From Populus alba (lineage: Eukaryota > Streptophyta > Magnoliopsida > Malpighiales > Salicaceae), in contig NC_133284.1 in assembly GCF_005239225.2 (NCBI RefSeq), positions 32,660,339 to 32,724,338 of the forward strand: a DNA stretch of 64,000 nt. The letters are read 5' to 3'. How positions within the stretch are numbered: the stretch's first letter is position 1; every line of letters starts with the position of its first letter. The notes under the pieces were generated by a model, which was not told where the DNA came from, searched no databases, and saw only the letters and a program-made list of their open reading frames with translations. Position numbers and translations under genes: made by a program. Below, piece after piece: positions 26,432 to 39,500 of this stretch.

Positions 26432-26551
26432 GTATGTACAATTGTTAATGAAAGGGTTATGTAATGTGTTGTGGTATTGAAAGAAAGAGAAGTATGTACA
26501 ATTGTTAATGATGGGGTTATGTATTGTGTTATGGTATGGGAAGAAAGAGGA
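26432..26551. repeat. 60-bp tandem duplication inside the CACTA element
   Basis: Two units starting at 26432 and 26492 share GTATGTACAATTGTTAATGA and then GGGTTATGTA, with a few substitutions. Confidence 0.8.
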
Positions 26552-27099
26552 GTGGAATATAAATTGTGTTTTAGGATTAGGTTTGTGGTTACTTATGTAG
26601 ATTTCATGTTATAAATATGTGTAGGGAAAATGTAAACATGAAACATTGAAAAACCTTAAATGTGCAATTATGTAATGGATCGAATTGAAATTATGATTTT
26701 TTTTTTTGTGTATGAATTATAGAAGTTAAGTTAAGAAACTTATCCAAGATGTATAAAAAAAATGTTGAAATAGATTGTGTGAATTGTTTTGGTATGGAAA
26801 TTAGTATGTTTAAGAAATAAATTATGGAAATTATGACTAATCATGAGTTCATTTAAATTGGATGAAAAGTTAGTTTAGAAAGGTGGTAATTGAGTATGTG
26901 ATGTAATATTTTCATAATCTATCAGCTTGAAGGTGTAGCTAATGGGTTGTCTAAATAAAATTAACTTGTTTGTGGCATGAGTTACTGATGTGTATTTGTA
27001 CGTTCTAAAATTTTAGATAGATTTCCATATAGAAGAGCTTCTGCTAATTTTTTTTTTAAATAGGATATAATGATATTATTATTATTATTATTATTTTAT

Positions 27100-28960
27100 C
27101 AAATTAGTTTAGATGAGGAAGAGAAGATTATTAGAGACAAAGATGGATAAAGCACTGTTGGTTCTTCTGACAACGCTTCTAATGAACATGAGCAGCAATG
27201 GTATTAAGTGCCAACTATGATGAGACATCTCAAACACCCTTTCTCGATGTAGGCTCGTTGAGTGTGAGTACAACTCACAAAGCTGGTGTTCCTTTCAAGT
27301 GAGATGTTTACACTGGGAAGTATATTGCTAGGTGGAAACATGATTACAATATGTAAGTTTGTTTTCCTTTGCTACATTAAAAAAATAATAATAATTAAAC
27401 AACAATGAATAAAGTTTGAATAATTAATTTTAATGAATGAATTGAAATTCAGGTTTATAAATGTTGAGGTTACTCGCACGGTATCATTGGCGATGAAATC
27501 ATCGATCAGAGTGTTTTCGTTTGAATGGAGTCAGGTTTTTAAAATTCTTGAATGGAAGCTTATGATTGATGCCTAGTTAGGAAAGTTCAAGTTTAATATT
27601 TACATAAACAATTATTTTTTTTAATATTTGATTCAGTTAGTTTTTTAATTTTAATAAACTAATTATTTTATGAAATTAAGATGTAAGGAGAATTTTTATT
27701 GGGAGGAGGTTGACAACGACGTGACCATGAGAGTGTGAGAGAATCACAATGCCATTACGTAAGATTCAATTTAAATTGTGATATTTTTCTTAAAAAAATA
27801 TTAAGATTTTATTTTATTTATCTTATTTGATTTTTTTTTTTATGAATCAGATTGCATGATTTGTGGTATGAAGCCTGAAAAAAGCAAATACATATGCAAA
27901 AGATAAATATCTTCTACGTTGGGAAGACGTGACTATGTGGAGGTATTTCAAACATTCACACATCATAAAGGGTATTTGGGATGTTTATCTCCAGTATGTG
28001 ATGTCGGAGCGTTTCATAAGGCAGTCACAATCAGGTTTGAAGAAGCCTGAAAAAAGCAAATACATATGCAAAAGATAAATATCTTCTACGTTGGGAAGAC
28101 GTGACTATGTGGAGGTATTTCAAACATTCACACATCATAAAGGGTATTTGGGATGTTTATCTCCAGTATGTGATGTCGGAGCGTTTCATAAGGCAGTCAC
28201 AATCAGGTTTGAAGAATTGGACCAAGGAGATTCATGGTTTTATGAGCATGTACACCGGCGGATCCATTTCATTCATTTCACACGCAAAACAAGTGGTAAC
28301 ATTTTGCTTTATATGATAATTTTTTTATTGTTTGACTATATGAAAACATTTAACTAGCAATAGCTTTCTTTATAGGTTACGGTGCTTGGGCGCAATTCAA
28401 GACCGATGAAACTCTTTTTTGAAAACCACATGTGGAAGGAGGACAAACATAAAATGATGCAATAACTCGTAAATAGCCGAATCAAGAAGTTTATAGTAAG
28501 TAAAATTTGAACATTTTTTTTTAGTTATTTTCTTTATATTTGATGACTTATTTTCCATGAAACATATAATACCTGATTGCATAAGAGGTATATGGACAAT
28601 CCTTCAACCTATCTGAAATTTGATCTAGATTTGTAGCTGGAGGTTGGATTTACTAGTGGATCCAATAGAAATTAGGTTTACAATATCTCGAACACTATAA
28701 TCAAGGATATATGGGCGAGTTATAGTGTCTCGACCATTTGGACCCCAAATCTAGATTGAGCCAACAATCATTGGTCATCTAGGAGATTATACGAGAATAT
28801 GTTCAAGCCGAGATGACCAAACTTAAGGCTGAGATGGCCGAACCGAGATATATATTGAATGTCATCAAGTAGTTGTTGGTCACTCTTACTAGTACCTTTG
28901 CTCCAACCTGTCGTCGTCCTGATTCCGGTGAAGATTTGCCTTTTTTACTTACCTCCTCCA
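27100..28960 (+). pseudogene. En/Spm (Ptta-type) transposase, broken
   Basis: Coding-like pieces on the plus strand include a frame at 28101-28316 with MWRYFKHSHIIKGIWDVYLQ, YVMSERFIRQSQSG and MSMYTGGSISF, a hallmark segment of plant CACTA-associated Ptta/En/Spm transposase proteins. It is followed (28380-28960) by degraded sequence matching the usual C-terminal part, a Thr/Asp-rich linker and then a coiled-coil tail. There are many stops and frameshifts, and intron-like AT-rich inserts separate the pieces. A 172-bp exact tandem copy (27871-28042 and 28043-28214) lies in the conserved region. No functional product is possible. Confidence 0.7.
27871..28214. repeat. Perfect 172-bp tandem duplication within the transposase relic
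   Basis: The segment starting AAGCCTGAAAAAAGCAAATA at 27871 recurs at 28043 with no difference seen by eye through TCAGGTTTGAAG. The flanking element is highly decayed, so the duplication is much younger than the element, or it is an assembly artefact. Confidence 0.9.
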
Positions 28961-29548
28961 GCTTCTATTATCTAGGTAAATAAATTATATTTAATAATAT
29001 TTTTTTAAATAATAATAAAAATTTGCCTTTTATTTTATTTTAATTTTGTTTAAATTTTCTTTTTTATTTTATTTTAATTCCTTTTTTAATTGTAATGTTT
29101 GTTTTGATTTATTAAAATAATTATAAATAATACTGATGGAATTACCATAAGTTTATTCCATCATTAACATAGAATAGATGTAATTCTTCCATGGATTAAT
29201 TCTATTGGTAATATGCATATAATCACTGGAAAATTTACCATCAATATATTATGTCAGTAACAAACATATTACTATAATTCTTTGACGAATTAATTCCGTT
29301 GGCAATATGTTATAATCACCAATCAATTTACCGATAGAATTATTTTCGTTATATTTTTTTGTTTGGTGTGATAATTCTATCGGTAAATCTATCAATGATT
29401 ATATTCCTGATAAAATAAAAATTACCAAAGATATATTTTTTTGATGATATTTTTCCATAAGTTATTCCATCAATTATTGTGCTTTTGACAGAATTATGCT
29501 TTAAATACTTATAAAATTTTGTCGGTGTTTTGCTATTTTCTGATAGTG

Positions 29549-32500
29549 CTTTCAATTTTATTTCGTGAGGGATTACAGAGTAGTAATTACGAACTACACA
29601 GTTCTTGTGAGAAGAATCTTGAAAAACCCATTTTCATATTACATTTTGATAAAAGAAAAAGAAAAAGAATCAGTTTTTAATTATTCTACCTGCTGTAATT
29701 TTTCTCCTACGTTTATATATATCTAAGCTAAGAAGGTTTAGAACTCCAAACAGATTAAATAATCAAGGCTACGGCATATCCTAATCTTTTATCTCCAGGA
29801 TTTTTCAAAGTCAGATTTAGAAGCTATCAGTTCAACATGTTCCCCTTTGGAAAATGCCCATTGATTTTCCTTTTGGGAACTTGACGTTTCTGGCCAGTTT
29901 GCATGGGTACGTTGTTTGAACAAGTTCTTTCGCATCATTTGCCATTATTTGCAGTGATATAATCCTGTTTATGGCCATTGGGGTTAGTTGGAATATTGCT
30001 AAATCATGTCTGCGTGCATTCTGGGGAAAATAAACGAACACTGGCTTCTTGATTTAACTGTTATTTTTCATTTTTTTGGTTTCATAGTCTGCTGGTAGTA
30101 GTTCTAGGGTTAGTTTGCTGAGATGAGATGGATTCAGGGGTTGGCGATGAGACGAAAGCCCCCAGAATGGAAGAGCTTCCAAAAGATGGGTTGAGGGCTT
30201 GTCATCTATGAAGAAGTTGACCGGAAGCTGCTGCATCGATATATTGTTGTTTAACTGTTAGAGTCATCAGTGATCATAAATTTCCATTTAAAATTAACCT
30301 CAAATCTCAGACTCTTTGCCCAGTCTTTGTTTGGAATTGTGTTACTAAAAAAAATTAAATTTTAAAATTTTATTTTTTATGTTGTTGAATTATTTTAATT
30401 GTAATAATATTTAAAATAATTTTTTAAAAAATATATTATTTTAATAAATTTTTTAAAAAAAACAATTACTACTGTAATTTTAAAAATCTAATACTGGAGC
30501 AGAGTGACTGATTGAACTGGAGCTCAATGATAAAGCCTGGTAATAGACTTCGATCGCTCTTTTAGGAGGCATGTCGGGGACAGGTTCACCATCATTGTTG
30601 TTGTTTTTACATTTAATTTCTTTTTCTCTGCCTTTCCTTTTACCTCTAAAAAAGAATAACACCTTTGTTCTTACCTTGATCTGTGTCACGGGCATATTAG
30701 CATGTTTGAAAATGTGATTATAATTATTTTTTATATAAAAATATATTAAATTTTTTTAAAAAAGTATTTTTAAAATATAAAAACAAAGAATATTAGAATT
30801 TAATATGTGTTAAGCGAGCCTGCTTCCAGCCCTGGCCTGGAATCTTCTGGTTCAATCTAGGCCAACTTTGGGCTGGTTGCAGAACTGTGATCGGGTTAAA
30901 GTCCATCTTTCATTGACCTCTAGCCCAGTTTGGCTTAATTTGTGCATTTCCACTCCAGCCGGCAGCCACCCAGAAAAAGAAGAAGAAAAAAAGAAATTTT
31001 AGCGATGGATTGGAAAAGAAGAGATTCAAACTCCATAACTCGTCTCTCATCTTGATAGTATCTATTCATATGTTTATTATGCTATGTTGTGTTATAAAAT
31101 TGAATACATCAAACTATTTAATTATAAATTATTGTGGTGTGTTGCTGGTGAAGGCACTTAAATTATTATTATTAGAAATATAAATTTAATTAGTTATTTT
31201 TCTGTAATAAACTATTTGAAAAAAAACTCAATGATTAAAAATAAATTATTTATTTGAAAAGTAAAACAAATACCATAAAAAACACAAGTAAAAAATAAAA
31301 ATAATTTAATTAAGATCCATATAAACTGGAAGCTAATATACTCAAAATAAAATAATTTAAGTTATTTAATTTGAAAATATTTAAGGTTATTAACGAAATA
31401 ATCAAATATTATCTTATTATCATGTATAAAATAAAAATGATTGAAGTTGATTAACTTTAAAATATCTAATTTTACTTTTGTCTTTTAAATGAAATAAGAA
31501 GTGTTTCATCTTAAAATATAATATATCTCTAAAATACTCTTATAAAAATCACATTCTACTCTTAAAAATTAAGCAACTATCTTTGAAATTCATAACCAAA
31601 AGTTTTTTTTTTATTTGTGTGTGTTTTGCTTTAAAGTAAAGCAGTAAAAGCTATAAAAGAAAATATGAGGACAAACATGCTTATGATTATTTTCCAAGGA
31701 AAAATAATTATTGTGATATGCTACTATTAAAAATAATCTAAATCTAAGTTATCACTAAAGACATCGCTTAAATTAAATAACGTTTTTAAGAAATCAAATA
31801 TCTTTTAAAAAAAATTGAAATGCTTGAAAAACAAATTCTTCATTTGAAGAACACAAGAACATAATAAAAGAAATACAATAATAAAAAAAACGTTTTTAAG
31901 AAAAACAAATGAAATCAAATATTTCATAATTCTTCATTTCTTAAATAACGTTTTTAAGAAATCAAATATTTTGTTTAAAAAACAAATGAAATGCTTGAAA
32001 AAAGAATTATTTATTCGAAGAACACGAGAACATAATATGAAAAATACAATAATAATAACAAAAAAAAACTACATAGTTTTTAGAGTCATTGTAACATAGT
32101 CCCTATAGTTTAGCAAAAATAATCAATTAGTTCTCATAATTTTAAAAGTTATTATTTAATCCTTATGTTTTTATATCAATCTATAAAATCAATTTTCTTC
32201 CATTTTATAATATTTTTCATTTTATTTTAATTCTTTATTTTAAGGAATAATGAGGGCAAACAAATAAGTAGATACGATGGAAAGTTTGATGAGAAAAAGA
32301 ACACATTTTCTTATGGAATAAAATGCTATTAAATTAAGCCTGGTAAACAATGATAAAAAAAGACTATTTAATTTCTAATACTACAATGATTAATTAATTA
32401 ATTTTGATAAAATACAAATACTATAATATAATTAACTATTTTTAGCAAATATAACTATTAAATATTAACTTAATTAAAATGGATATTAATATACTTTAAA

Positions 32501-33138
32501 TAAAATAATTGAGGTAAATTGATTTTAAAATATTTAAGGCTATTAACTATGTAATTAAATATTATTTAATTACTAGGTATAAAAAATGATTAAAGCTAAT
32601 TAATTTCAAGATATTTAAGATTTTATTTTTATTTTTTATATAAAGTAAACAGCCTTCCATCTCAAAAATAAATCATTTATGCTTTTTTGAAGTAGAGACT
32701 AATATATGTTTAAACTACTTTTATGTAAAAATCACATTTCATTCTAAAATACAAGGCAATTAATATTTAAAATCCTAATAGTTTTTTTTTTTCAGTGATT
32801 TGCTTAAAAGCAGATCAATACAAGCTAGAAAGACAGGGCCAAACATGCTTTCAACTATAATCAATGCCATTAAATAATTAAAAAAAATACAAGTTAAACT
32901 TAAAGAATAAGACGAATTACTGGACCATGATCCCCGTGACTGGTCTTATTATGACGGGTAAGTTTGGTTTTTTTTTTTTATATATAATTGTTTTGGGTCG
33001 CTTTAGTAAAATATGCCAAAAAAAAAAAAAAGACGAATAATTTGTAAATGTTAAGAAAAAGAGAAATTGTTAGTAAATCCAACCTTCACCTTAAAAAAAA
33101 ATATGTATTTTAGCTCTAATTTAAATTTAAAATAGCTC

Positions 33139-33180
<42 letters not shown>

Positions 33181-33918
33181 ATTAAATTGATTTATTACTA
33201 TTACATTTCATAGTGAATTAATAGAAGATGAAAAATAAAAATAGCTAAAGTGTTTTACATGTCCAAGCTTTAACAATCTGTTTGGAAGTGTGGTTGCGGT
33301 TGTTTTTTAAAGCTTTTTTTTTTATTTTATATTAAAATAATTTTTTTATATTTTAAAAATTATTTTTAAAATCAGTGCATTAAAATATTTAAAAACATAA
33401 AAATATATATTAATTTAAAGTAAAAAAAATATAAAAATTAAATTTTTTTAAATTTTTTTAAATTTTTTTTTTTAAATATAAAAAATAAACTGGACCAATT
33501 AGCGTGTGTTATTGATATTGCATTAATTTGAACTTTACCATGTTTACTTGTTGAAAGTGAAATGTCTTCTTTTTCTTCTTCTTCTTCTTCTTGTTTGTTT
33601 TTTTTTTTAATGGAAGAACGTGGTGGGTTGAGATATTGAAAAGACAAATAGAAAATCATCCATCAAGTTACAAAATCACAACCACTAATTAATTCAAATT
33701 ATTGCAGATGCTGGCCAAGATTAATAATATTAGTTAGCTAAGAACTTATTGTTTGTTTTAATAAGAAATTACTCATTTTTTCTTCCAACTTATTAAGAAG
33801 TCTTAGAATCTTGAATCTTTATCTAGAATTTCTGAAACTCAAACTTTACTTCATGAAAAAGAAAAAATATTGAATATACAAATAGTAAATCAAGTTTATG
33901 TATCTAATTTATTAATTA
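29549..33918. other. AT-rich intergenic region with diverged repeats
   Basis: No gene is recognisable. 29,580-30,240 has slightly higher GC but only short frames. Two diverged direct copies of an AT-rich unit lie at about 31,160-31,700 and 32,360-32,870, and a shorter pair at about 31,765-31,890 and 31,940-32,065 shares TAACGTTTTTAAGAAATCAA. There is an (AT)n run at 33142-33175 and a (TTC)n run at about 33568-33591. Confidence 0.6.
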
Positions 33919-34728
33919 GGTGCTGTTTGTTTGTTGAAAAATAATTTTTTATTTTTAAATAAATTATTCTTCGATGTTTGGTAATATAATAGAAAATAAA
34001 TTGAAATATATTTTCCAATGTTTGGTTATGTAATGGAAAATAAACTGTAAAATAACTTATTAATATTTTTTTTTTAAATTTATTAAAATAATGAGAAACA
34101 AATCTTACAAATTAAAAAGTTGAATGATAATGAAATTGAAAAAAAAATATAATTTCATAAATTATCTCAAATAAAATAAATAATCATCAAAATAATAGAG
34201 ATCAAATTTAAAAAATAAAAAAAATTGAAAGATGAAGAAATTAAAATAATAATAATTAACATTTCATAAATTATTTCAAATAAAATAAGTAACAATTAAA
34301 AGAATAAGAACCAAATTTGATAGATAAAAAAATTTCAATTAAACAATGATAAGGGAAAGCAAATAACAATTATAAAAATAAGGACCAAAATTAATATAAA
34401 AATTAAATTGTAACGGATGAAATTGAAAAATAAATATTCAAAACAAAAAATATATACATAGTAATTAAAAGTTTGATGATCAAATTTGATATAATCAGCA
34501 AATAATATGATATTTCTAAATTTTTCACAACTTTTGAAAAGTGTTTTTCACCTAAAATGAAAGGAAAACACTTTCATAAAAACTATGTCAAATTTTTCTT
34601 TGACTGAAAAGTGTTTTTTATTGACCGGAAAATATTTTCCACTAACCAACTTTTTTAATGACAAACAAACACTGAAAAATTTAAAAAATAATTTTTTAAA
34701 AACTATTTTTCAAAAAACAAACATACCC
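33919..34728. mobile_element. Tourist-like MITE, second family
   Basis: TTA duplications at 33916-33918 and 34729-34731 flank inverted termini: left GGTGCTGTTTGTTTG followed by TTGAAAAATA, right (reverse-complemented) GGGTATGTTTGTTTTTTG followed by AAAAATA. The element is about 810 bp, AT-rich and non-coding. It lies about 500 bp upstream of the CCT gene. Confidence 0.7.
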
Positions 34729-35102
34729 TTAATCTATTTCATGTTTTTCAAGGAAATTAGTTGAAGTTATTTTGTCAAACAAAACTTTTAATATAAAGTA
34801 TTTTTATAATTTTCATACACAAGTCACGTCAACGTACATTAATTTACCCAACCTGCAAGTTTGCAACGATTCTTGAGAAGGAAATAGTGAGATCCTGAGT
34901 TGATTAATCAACCAATAAGTCACATTCTTCTTGATGTAAAGAAAACATTTCATCATGTCCCCGGGTCCCAGCTCACAGGCAGCGAAAAGGTAATAATGGG
35001 CCCCGCACTCCTCCAGGCTGGAGCCTATGGGCCAATCAAAACAAAGAACGCAGTGAAGCAACCAATAGAAAGGAGATAAGATTCCACGTCGGAAAAAGTT
35101 CT

Positions 35103-35109
35103 TATAAAG
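35103..35109 (+). promoter_or_regulatory. Probable TATA box of the CCT gene
   Basis: TATAAAG lies 131 bp upstream of the ATG at 35234. A CACGT core at 35085-35089 just upstream is a possible bZIP/bHLH site. Confidence 0.55.
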
Positions 35110-35233
35110 AAAGAAATGGTCATGAATATCCACATTGCCTACTCTTCTCAGATATCTTATAGTATTCAAAACTGCAGTGCAGACGTAGTACACGAGTAAA
35201 AAGAGAAAGACACTCAGACGAAAGAGAGATAGG

Positions 35234-36369
35234 ATGAAGTACAATTCTTTCTTAAAAAGCCCAAAGAAGGAAGAGCAAGAGGTCCCAGATACCGTCGTTC
35301 CTCAACTCTCCAACATCAAAGAAGAATCCTATGGCAATGGAGAGATTGATGTTGTGGATGAATTGGAAGGGATTTTTGGAATTGGACATGATGAGATGTT
35401 GTCAAATGATAACATGTACGGCCAACTCGGTTGGGATTTTATGGACTTGGAGGAGTATCCAACTGCTGAAGATGAAGAAGGATCAGAAATGTTTAAGTTT
35501 GGTGACAGCAGAAGCAGTTTCTTTGAGTTTGAAGAAAGCCATTACAGTATTGGTAAGGTTAAAAAGGAAGAGAGTTTTGGGTTTGGGGATGGAGATGGAG
35601 ATGAGAAAGGAGTGTCTTTGAATTTGAACTTGAACTATCAAGAGGTCTTGGAGGCATGGTCTGATCGTGGGCCACTTCTGGCCGACGATCACTCTCTTTC
35701 CACGGCAAGCAATGGCCATTATGTCAGTACTCAACAAACTTTTTATTCCTTTCCCTTTTTCTTTGCGCTCTTCCTTTTGAATTGTATCTTGAAAATGGAA
35801 AATCTCTCATCACCTGCATATTCAATCGCTATGATTTCAAGCTTAGAAACTGTTGTTTGTGAATGGCTGCTAGTTTAAGGGAAGAGAAAGAAAGGGTAGA
35901 CTGATGCATTTCTTGAGTGGAACTTTTATTTTCTGTTGTGAGCATTTAAGTTTCTTCTTTTTTCCTTTTTTGTGCCCAAGCCAGTACTACATAAACGTAT
36001 TAGGATTCTTAAAATTTGACTTGTGTTTAATTTAGCTGTGAAATTAATGCTGAAGAATTAGTTTAAATACTGATCAGATGGGAGAGGTGCCAGTGATGGA
36101 AGAAGATAGGACAAGAAGGGAAGCAAGTGTCCTTAGATACAGAGAGAAGCGCCAGACCAGATTGTTCTCTAAGAAGATAAGATATCAAGTTCGCAAGCTC
36201 AATGCAGATAAAAGGCCTAGACTCAAGGTTTGTACCCTTCTTCTTCTCTTCTTTTCTTTTAAAAAATAAAATAAAATTGAAAAGCATATCGTCTTTAGAG
36301 AGACCCATTATTTTTCTTTACATATTCTATTTTTGTTTGCAGGGTCGATTTGTGAAGAGAGTTGCATGA
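35234..36369 (+). CDS. CCT-motif family protein, FITNESS-like
   Basis: Three exons, 35234-35722, 36078-36227 and 36343-36369, join in frame (666 nt, 221 aa). Residues 1-163 are acidic and low-complexity ([28 protein letters not shown], a GDGDGDE run, then [15 protein letters not shown]). The CCT motif at about residues 178-219 ([42 protein letters not shown]) is complete and crosses the last intron. There is no B-box or response-regulator domain, so this is a CCT-motif-only protein. CCT motifs mediate nuclear targeting and NF-Y/DNA interaction. In Arabidopsis the neighbour of DFO is the CCT gene FITNESS (At1g07050), which affects ROS balance and immunity, so synteny supports that orthology. 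CIA2/CIL-like relatives are the alternative. Confidence 0.88.
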
Positions 36370-37432
36370 TAAGATAAACTCGAAACGGGTTTGAGATATC
36401 TGAAGAAACATCTTAATTCTTGGGCCCTTTGTTGCTCATGCTCTCTGCTTGTCTCAAATGAAAATATCTGTAAATCCCGTAGTTCAAAAATATCTCTGAA
36501 GTAATCTTTCTAAAGACTTTCCGGGCACTTTCTTTTGTAAATCCCATCATGCGTGATTGACCTACTGTTCATACCATGGTTTGGTCCCCATCTGGCTTTT
36601 AGTGATGGACTTTTATCAGATCCAGCAATCAAACAGTAAATTGATAGCGAATCAGCAGGCTGGGCAGCGCAAATTGTAGTGGTCCTTCTCCGTGTTCGTT
36701 TTCATTAGTAATTCTCGTTTTAATGCTCGGGGTTTTCCAACTATTATGGGACCTGTTTATGCCAGGAGTTGTTTTCTGGAGTGCTAGAAGGAGTTTCAGC
36801 TCGGGAAATCTTCAACAGGAATCGAATATAACTGCCCCACGTAAAAAAGACAGGGCTGGCATCATCTTGCTGGCTGTCCTAATCCTTTGAACATTAGCAC
36901 ATGGAATGATGATGATAATATCAACCTTGCAGTGTAATCTTACCTCTATTTCCTCTCGCAGAGAATGTTATAATGCGAAAAAATAAAAATTTTAATTTTA
37001 ATCGAGATTAAGACAGAAATATAGTTACGCCCAGTGATTTTTTTTTTTTTCCCTTTTTGCCCAGCAGTTTGAGTTTCTGATTCGCCCATTGAAAATACTT
37101 GATTGTTGAGACCGAAAAATAAGCATGCACTTGTGAATAATTCAGAGATGCTGTAATTTTCTCATTATCCTAATTCTTCCCATTAAAAAGGGGAAGAAAT
37201 CAGCTGTTGGGTTTCTCTAAAGTCCTGATAATTTGCCAGGAGATTTTCTTATTAATTCTTTAATCGTCTTTTGGTGTTTTTCCTTCAATTGTCTCTTTCA
37301 ATGTAAGGTGGTCCTGCGATGCCAAGAGAAATGGCTACGGCAGTAACAGTAGCCATTGTCACTGGTTGGCTTGAACCTATACCTGGGCCCTAAATGAAAA
37401 TCATGGATGACAAAGGAGTCCACAGTAGGGCT
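36370..37432. other. CCT gene 3' flank
   Basis: Probable 3'UTR (36,370 to about 36,550), then intergenic DNA of mixed composition with no gene or clear repeat. Confidence 0.5.
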
Positions 37433-38498
37433 CTCAACAGTAGGGGTGTTCAAAAAAATCAAATAACCAAAAAAACCAAGAAAACAGATGGAAAATTAAC
37501 TGAGAAAACCGAACCGATATGAAAAACCGATTAAACCGATTATTAAAACAAAAAATCTTTCCGGTTTGGTTCGGTTCCGGTTTCACCACCAAAACCGGTG
37601 AACCAAACCGGCTACCCATAAAAATAAAGCAGAAAGGCAAAACGACCTAGTATAAATACTAAATGGTACAATAAAGTGTAAACCTAAACCTAAATGATAT
37701 TACAATTCACTTCTGCAGCCGCCACCCACACCAAACCAGCCTTCTTCCTTTCCCCTTTAATTTTCATCTTCCCTGCCTCTTACCCCTTGCATGTGTCTCT
37801 TGAGTGAATCTTGACTCTCTTCTCTAGCTGATCAACCAGTAAATAACCCACATCTTCGCATCCATCTAGTAGACTTGCAGTGGAAAAAGACCCGAACAAA
37901 ACCCCTTTGCGTCTCTCTTCACCTACAACAGAAAGAGTCAAAGGTAATTTTTACTGTTTATCAATGTGTTCATTCTCGTGTGATTCACATAGCGTGCTAA
38001 TCTTGATCTTTCATTTGATGACTTTAGTGCCACTTACGCAGGGAAGACTTTGACTATGCACTGGCACTAGCCTTGGGCATGTCATGATCTTCTTTGATTG
38101 AAGGAACGGGACAGAAGAGAACTAGAACCATATCCTTCACACATTCAGTCTGATCTTAGCCATGTGAATTAGTTTAACATTTATTTTAAAAGCTGAACTT
38201 GCTTTAAATTTTGAAGCTTAATTTAACCGAAACTGTAAGCCAATTTTAAAGCTTAGCCATGCTAAATCTTCCTAAACCGTAAGCCAATTTTAAATCAAAA
38301 ACCAAAAAAACCCATGAGATTAGGTTTCCCGATTTTTTCCTTAAAAAACCGAATTTAACCGAACCAGACCGGTTCGGTTTGAACTGGTTTTCGGTCCGGT
38401 TCGGTTCATTTTTTGCAACAATACTGTAATTCGGTTCGATTGGTTTTTTGAGTCTAAACCGAACCGAACCGAACTGTGAACACCGCTACTCAACAGTA
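37433..38498. mobile_element. Non-autonomous DNA transposon with CCGGTT/CCGAAC-rich ends and a 10-bp target duplication
   Basis: CTCAACAGTA is repeated exactly at 37433-37442 and 38489-38498. Between them (37443-38488) the ends are inverted: left GGGGTGTTCA, right (reverse-complemented) TAGCGGTGTTCAC. Both subterminal regions (37500-37620 and 38330-38480) are dense in AACCGAACCG/CGGTTCGGTT words. A 9-11-bp duplication favours a Mutator-like (MULE) origin. The 37,700-38,150 interior has balanced composition and no long ORF, so the element would need transposase in trans. Confidence 0.75.
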
Positions 38499-39500
38499 TC
38501 GGGATCGATCCCTTTTTTTTTTTTTTTTAATGAATTCTACCCTGTACAAAAAGTTTTACAGATTCTACCTTTAATTGTTGAGTAGTAAGAATCTAGGATT
38601 AAAAAATTTACTTTATATTTGATCTCATGTTTGAGTTTTATAGTTGTTAATATAATGACCACTAAAAATTTATATAGTTATTAACTTTAAAATCCGTAAA
38701 ATTAGTCAGGGTGCATACAAGTTAGCCCGAACACCAACGTTAATCAAAAAAAAAAAAAAGGATTTTCACCCTTCTATTTAATTCCATTAAATCATATGAC
38801 ATGTGTAACAAATATGTGCATAAATTTATAAGATCGTCCCCTGTAAAATAGAATTATATATGTAAAAAGTGAAAAAAAATGAGTTAAAAAGCGAGAATTT
38901 AGTTACAAATATTTCTCTTTATAAAAAATTTAATATTAGACTAGAAAAACAATAAGAAATTTAGCATCTAATAAAATGTTATTATCAACAAAATTACGAA
39001 TAGAAATTTATTCTTTCATGATTAATTGTGATTTAATGGCATATTCTATTCCCAAATTATTGGGATTTAGAAGAAAAAAAAATGACCCAAATTAACAATT
39101 TAATCTACTGTATTCTAAATTAATACTTGTTAAATAAATTAAGGCCTAACATCAAGTTTGAACGTTAATACTAACGGCCAAGCTTTGACCCTTACGTCAA
39201 ATTATTTATTGAGCAAATGTTGTAGTATTCCTAGGCGAATGAAGAGATAAATGAATTTTTATGAGAAAGTAATATAATTATTACATAAATAGGTTATGTG
39301 GCTCTGTTGATTTCGATTCAATATAAAAATTAAAAACCTTTTCTATTAAGCTAAGAAATTATTGTGCTCGTGTAATATAATTAATTATTCATAAAATATT
39401 ACATTCATGGGCCATGACTGCCCGCAAATTGGCCCATCACTTGTCAGCCTCTTTTACATCCTCGTCTTCAGTTTAGTCATTAGTGCCTCTTTGTGATTGA
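38499..39500. other. AT-rich intergenic DNA
   Basis: I see poly-T (38511-38528) and poly-A runs and no recognisable gene or bounded repeat. Confidence 0.5.

Larger units (their letters stand above)
25050..29548 (+). mobile_element. Decayed CACTA (En/Spm) DNA transposon
   Basis: The right end at 29548 is TGATAGTG; reverse-complemented it is CACTATCAGAAAATAGC, a CACTA terminus. Subterminal DNA on both sides (25090-25450 and 29100-29540) repeats short motifs of the type ACCAATGG(A/C) and TACC(A/G)ATAGAAT, typical of CACTA subterminal arrays. On the left, about 106-bp units begin near 25094 and 25206. The exact left terminus is not preserved, so 25050 is approximate. The interior holds a broken transposase. 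Confidence 0.7.

Noticed and set aside
34813..35244. 143-codon open frame on the minus strand overlapping the CCT gene start
   Set aside because: It lies antisense to the CCT promoter and 5'UTR, shows no family motif and has hydrophobic low-complexity composition. It is a chance frame.
35331..35737. Other open frames overlapping CCT exon 1 on both strands
   Set aside because: They are shadows created by the repetitive acidic codons of exon 1. Only the frame ending in the CCT motif has a recognisable domain and consistent splicing.
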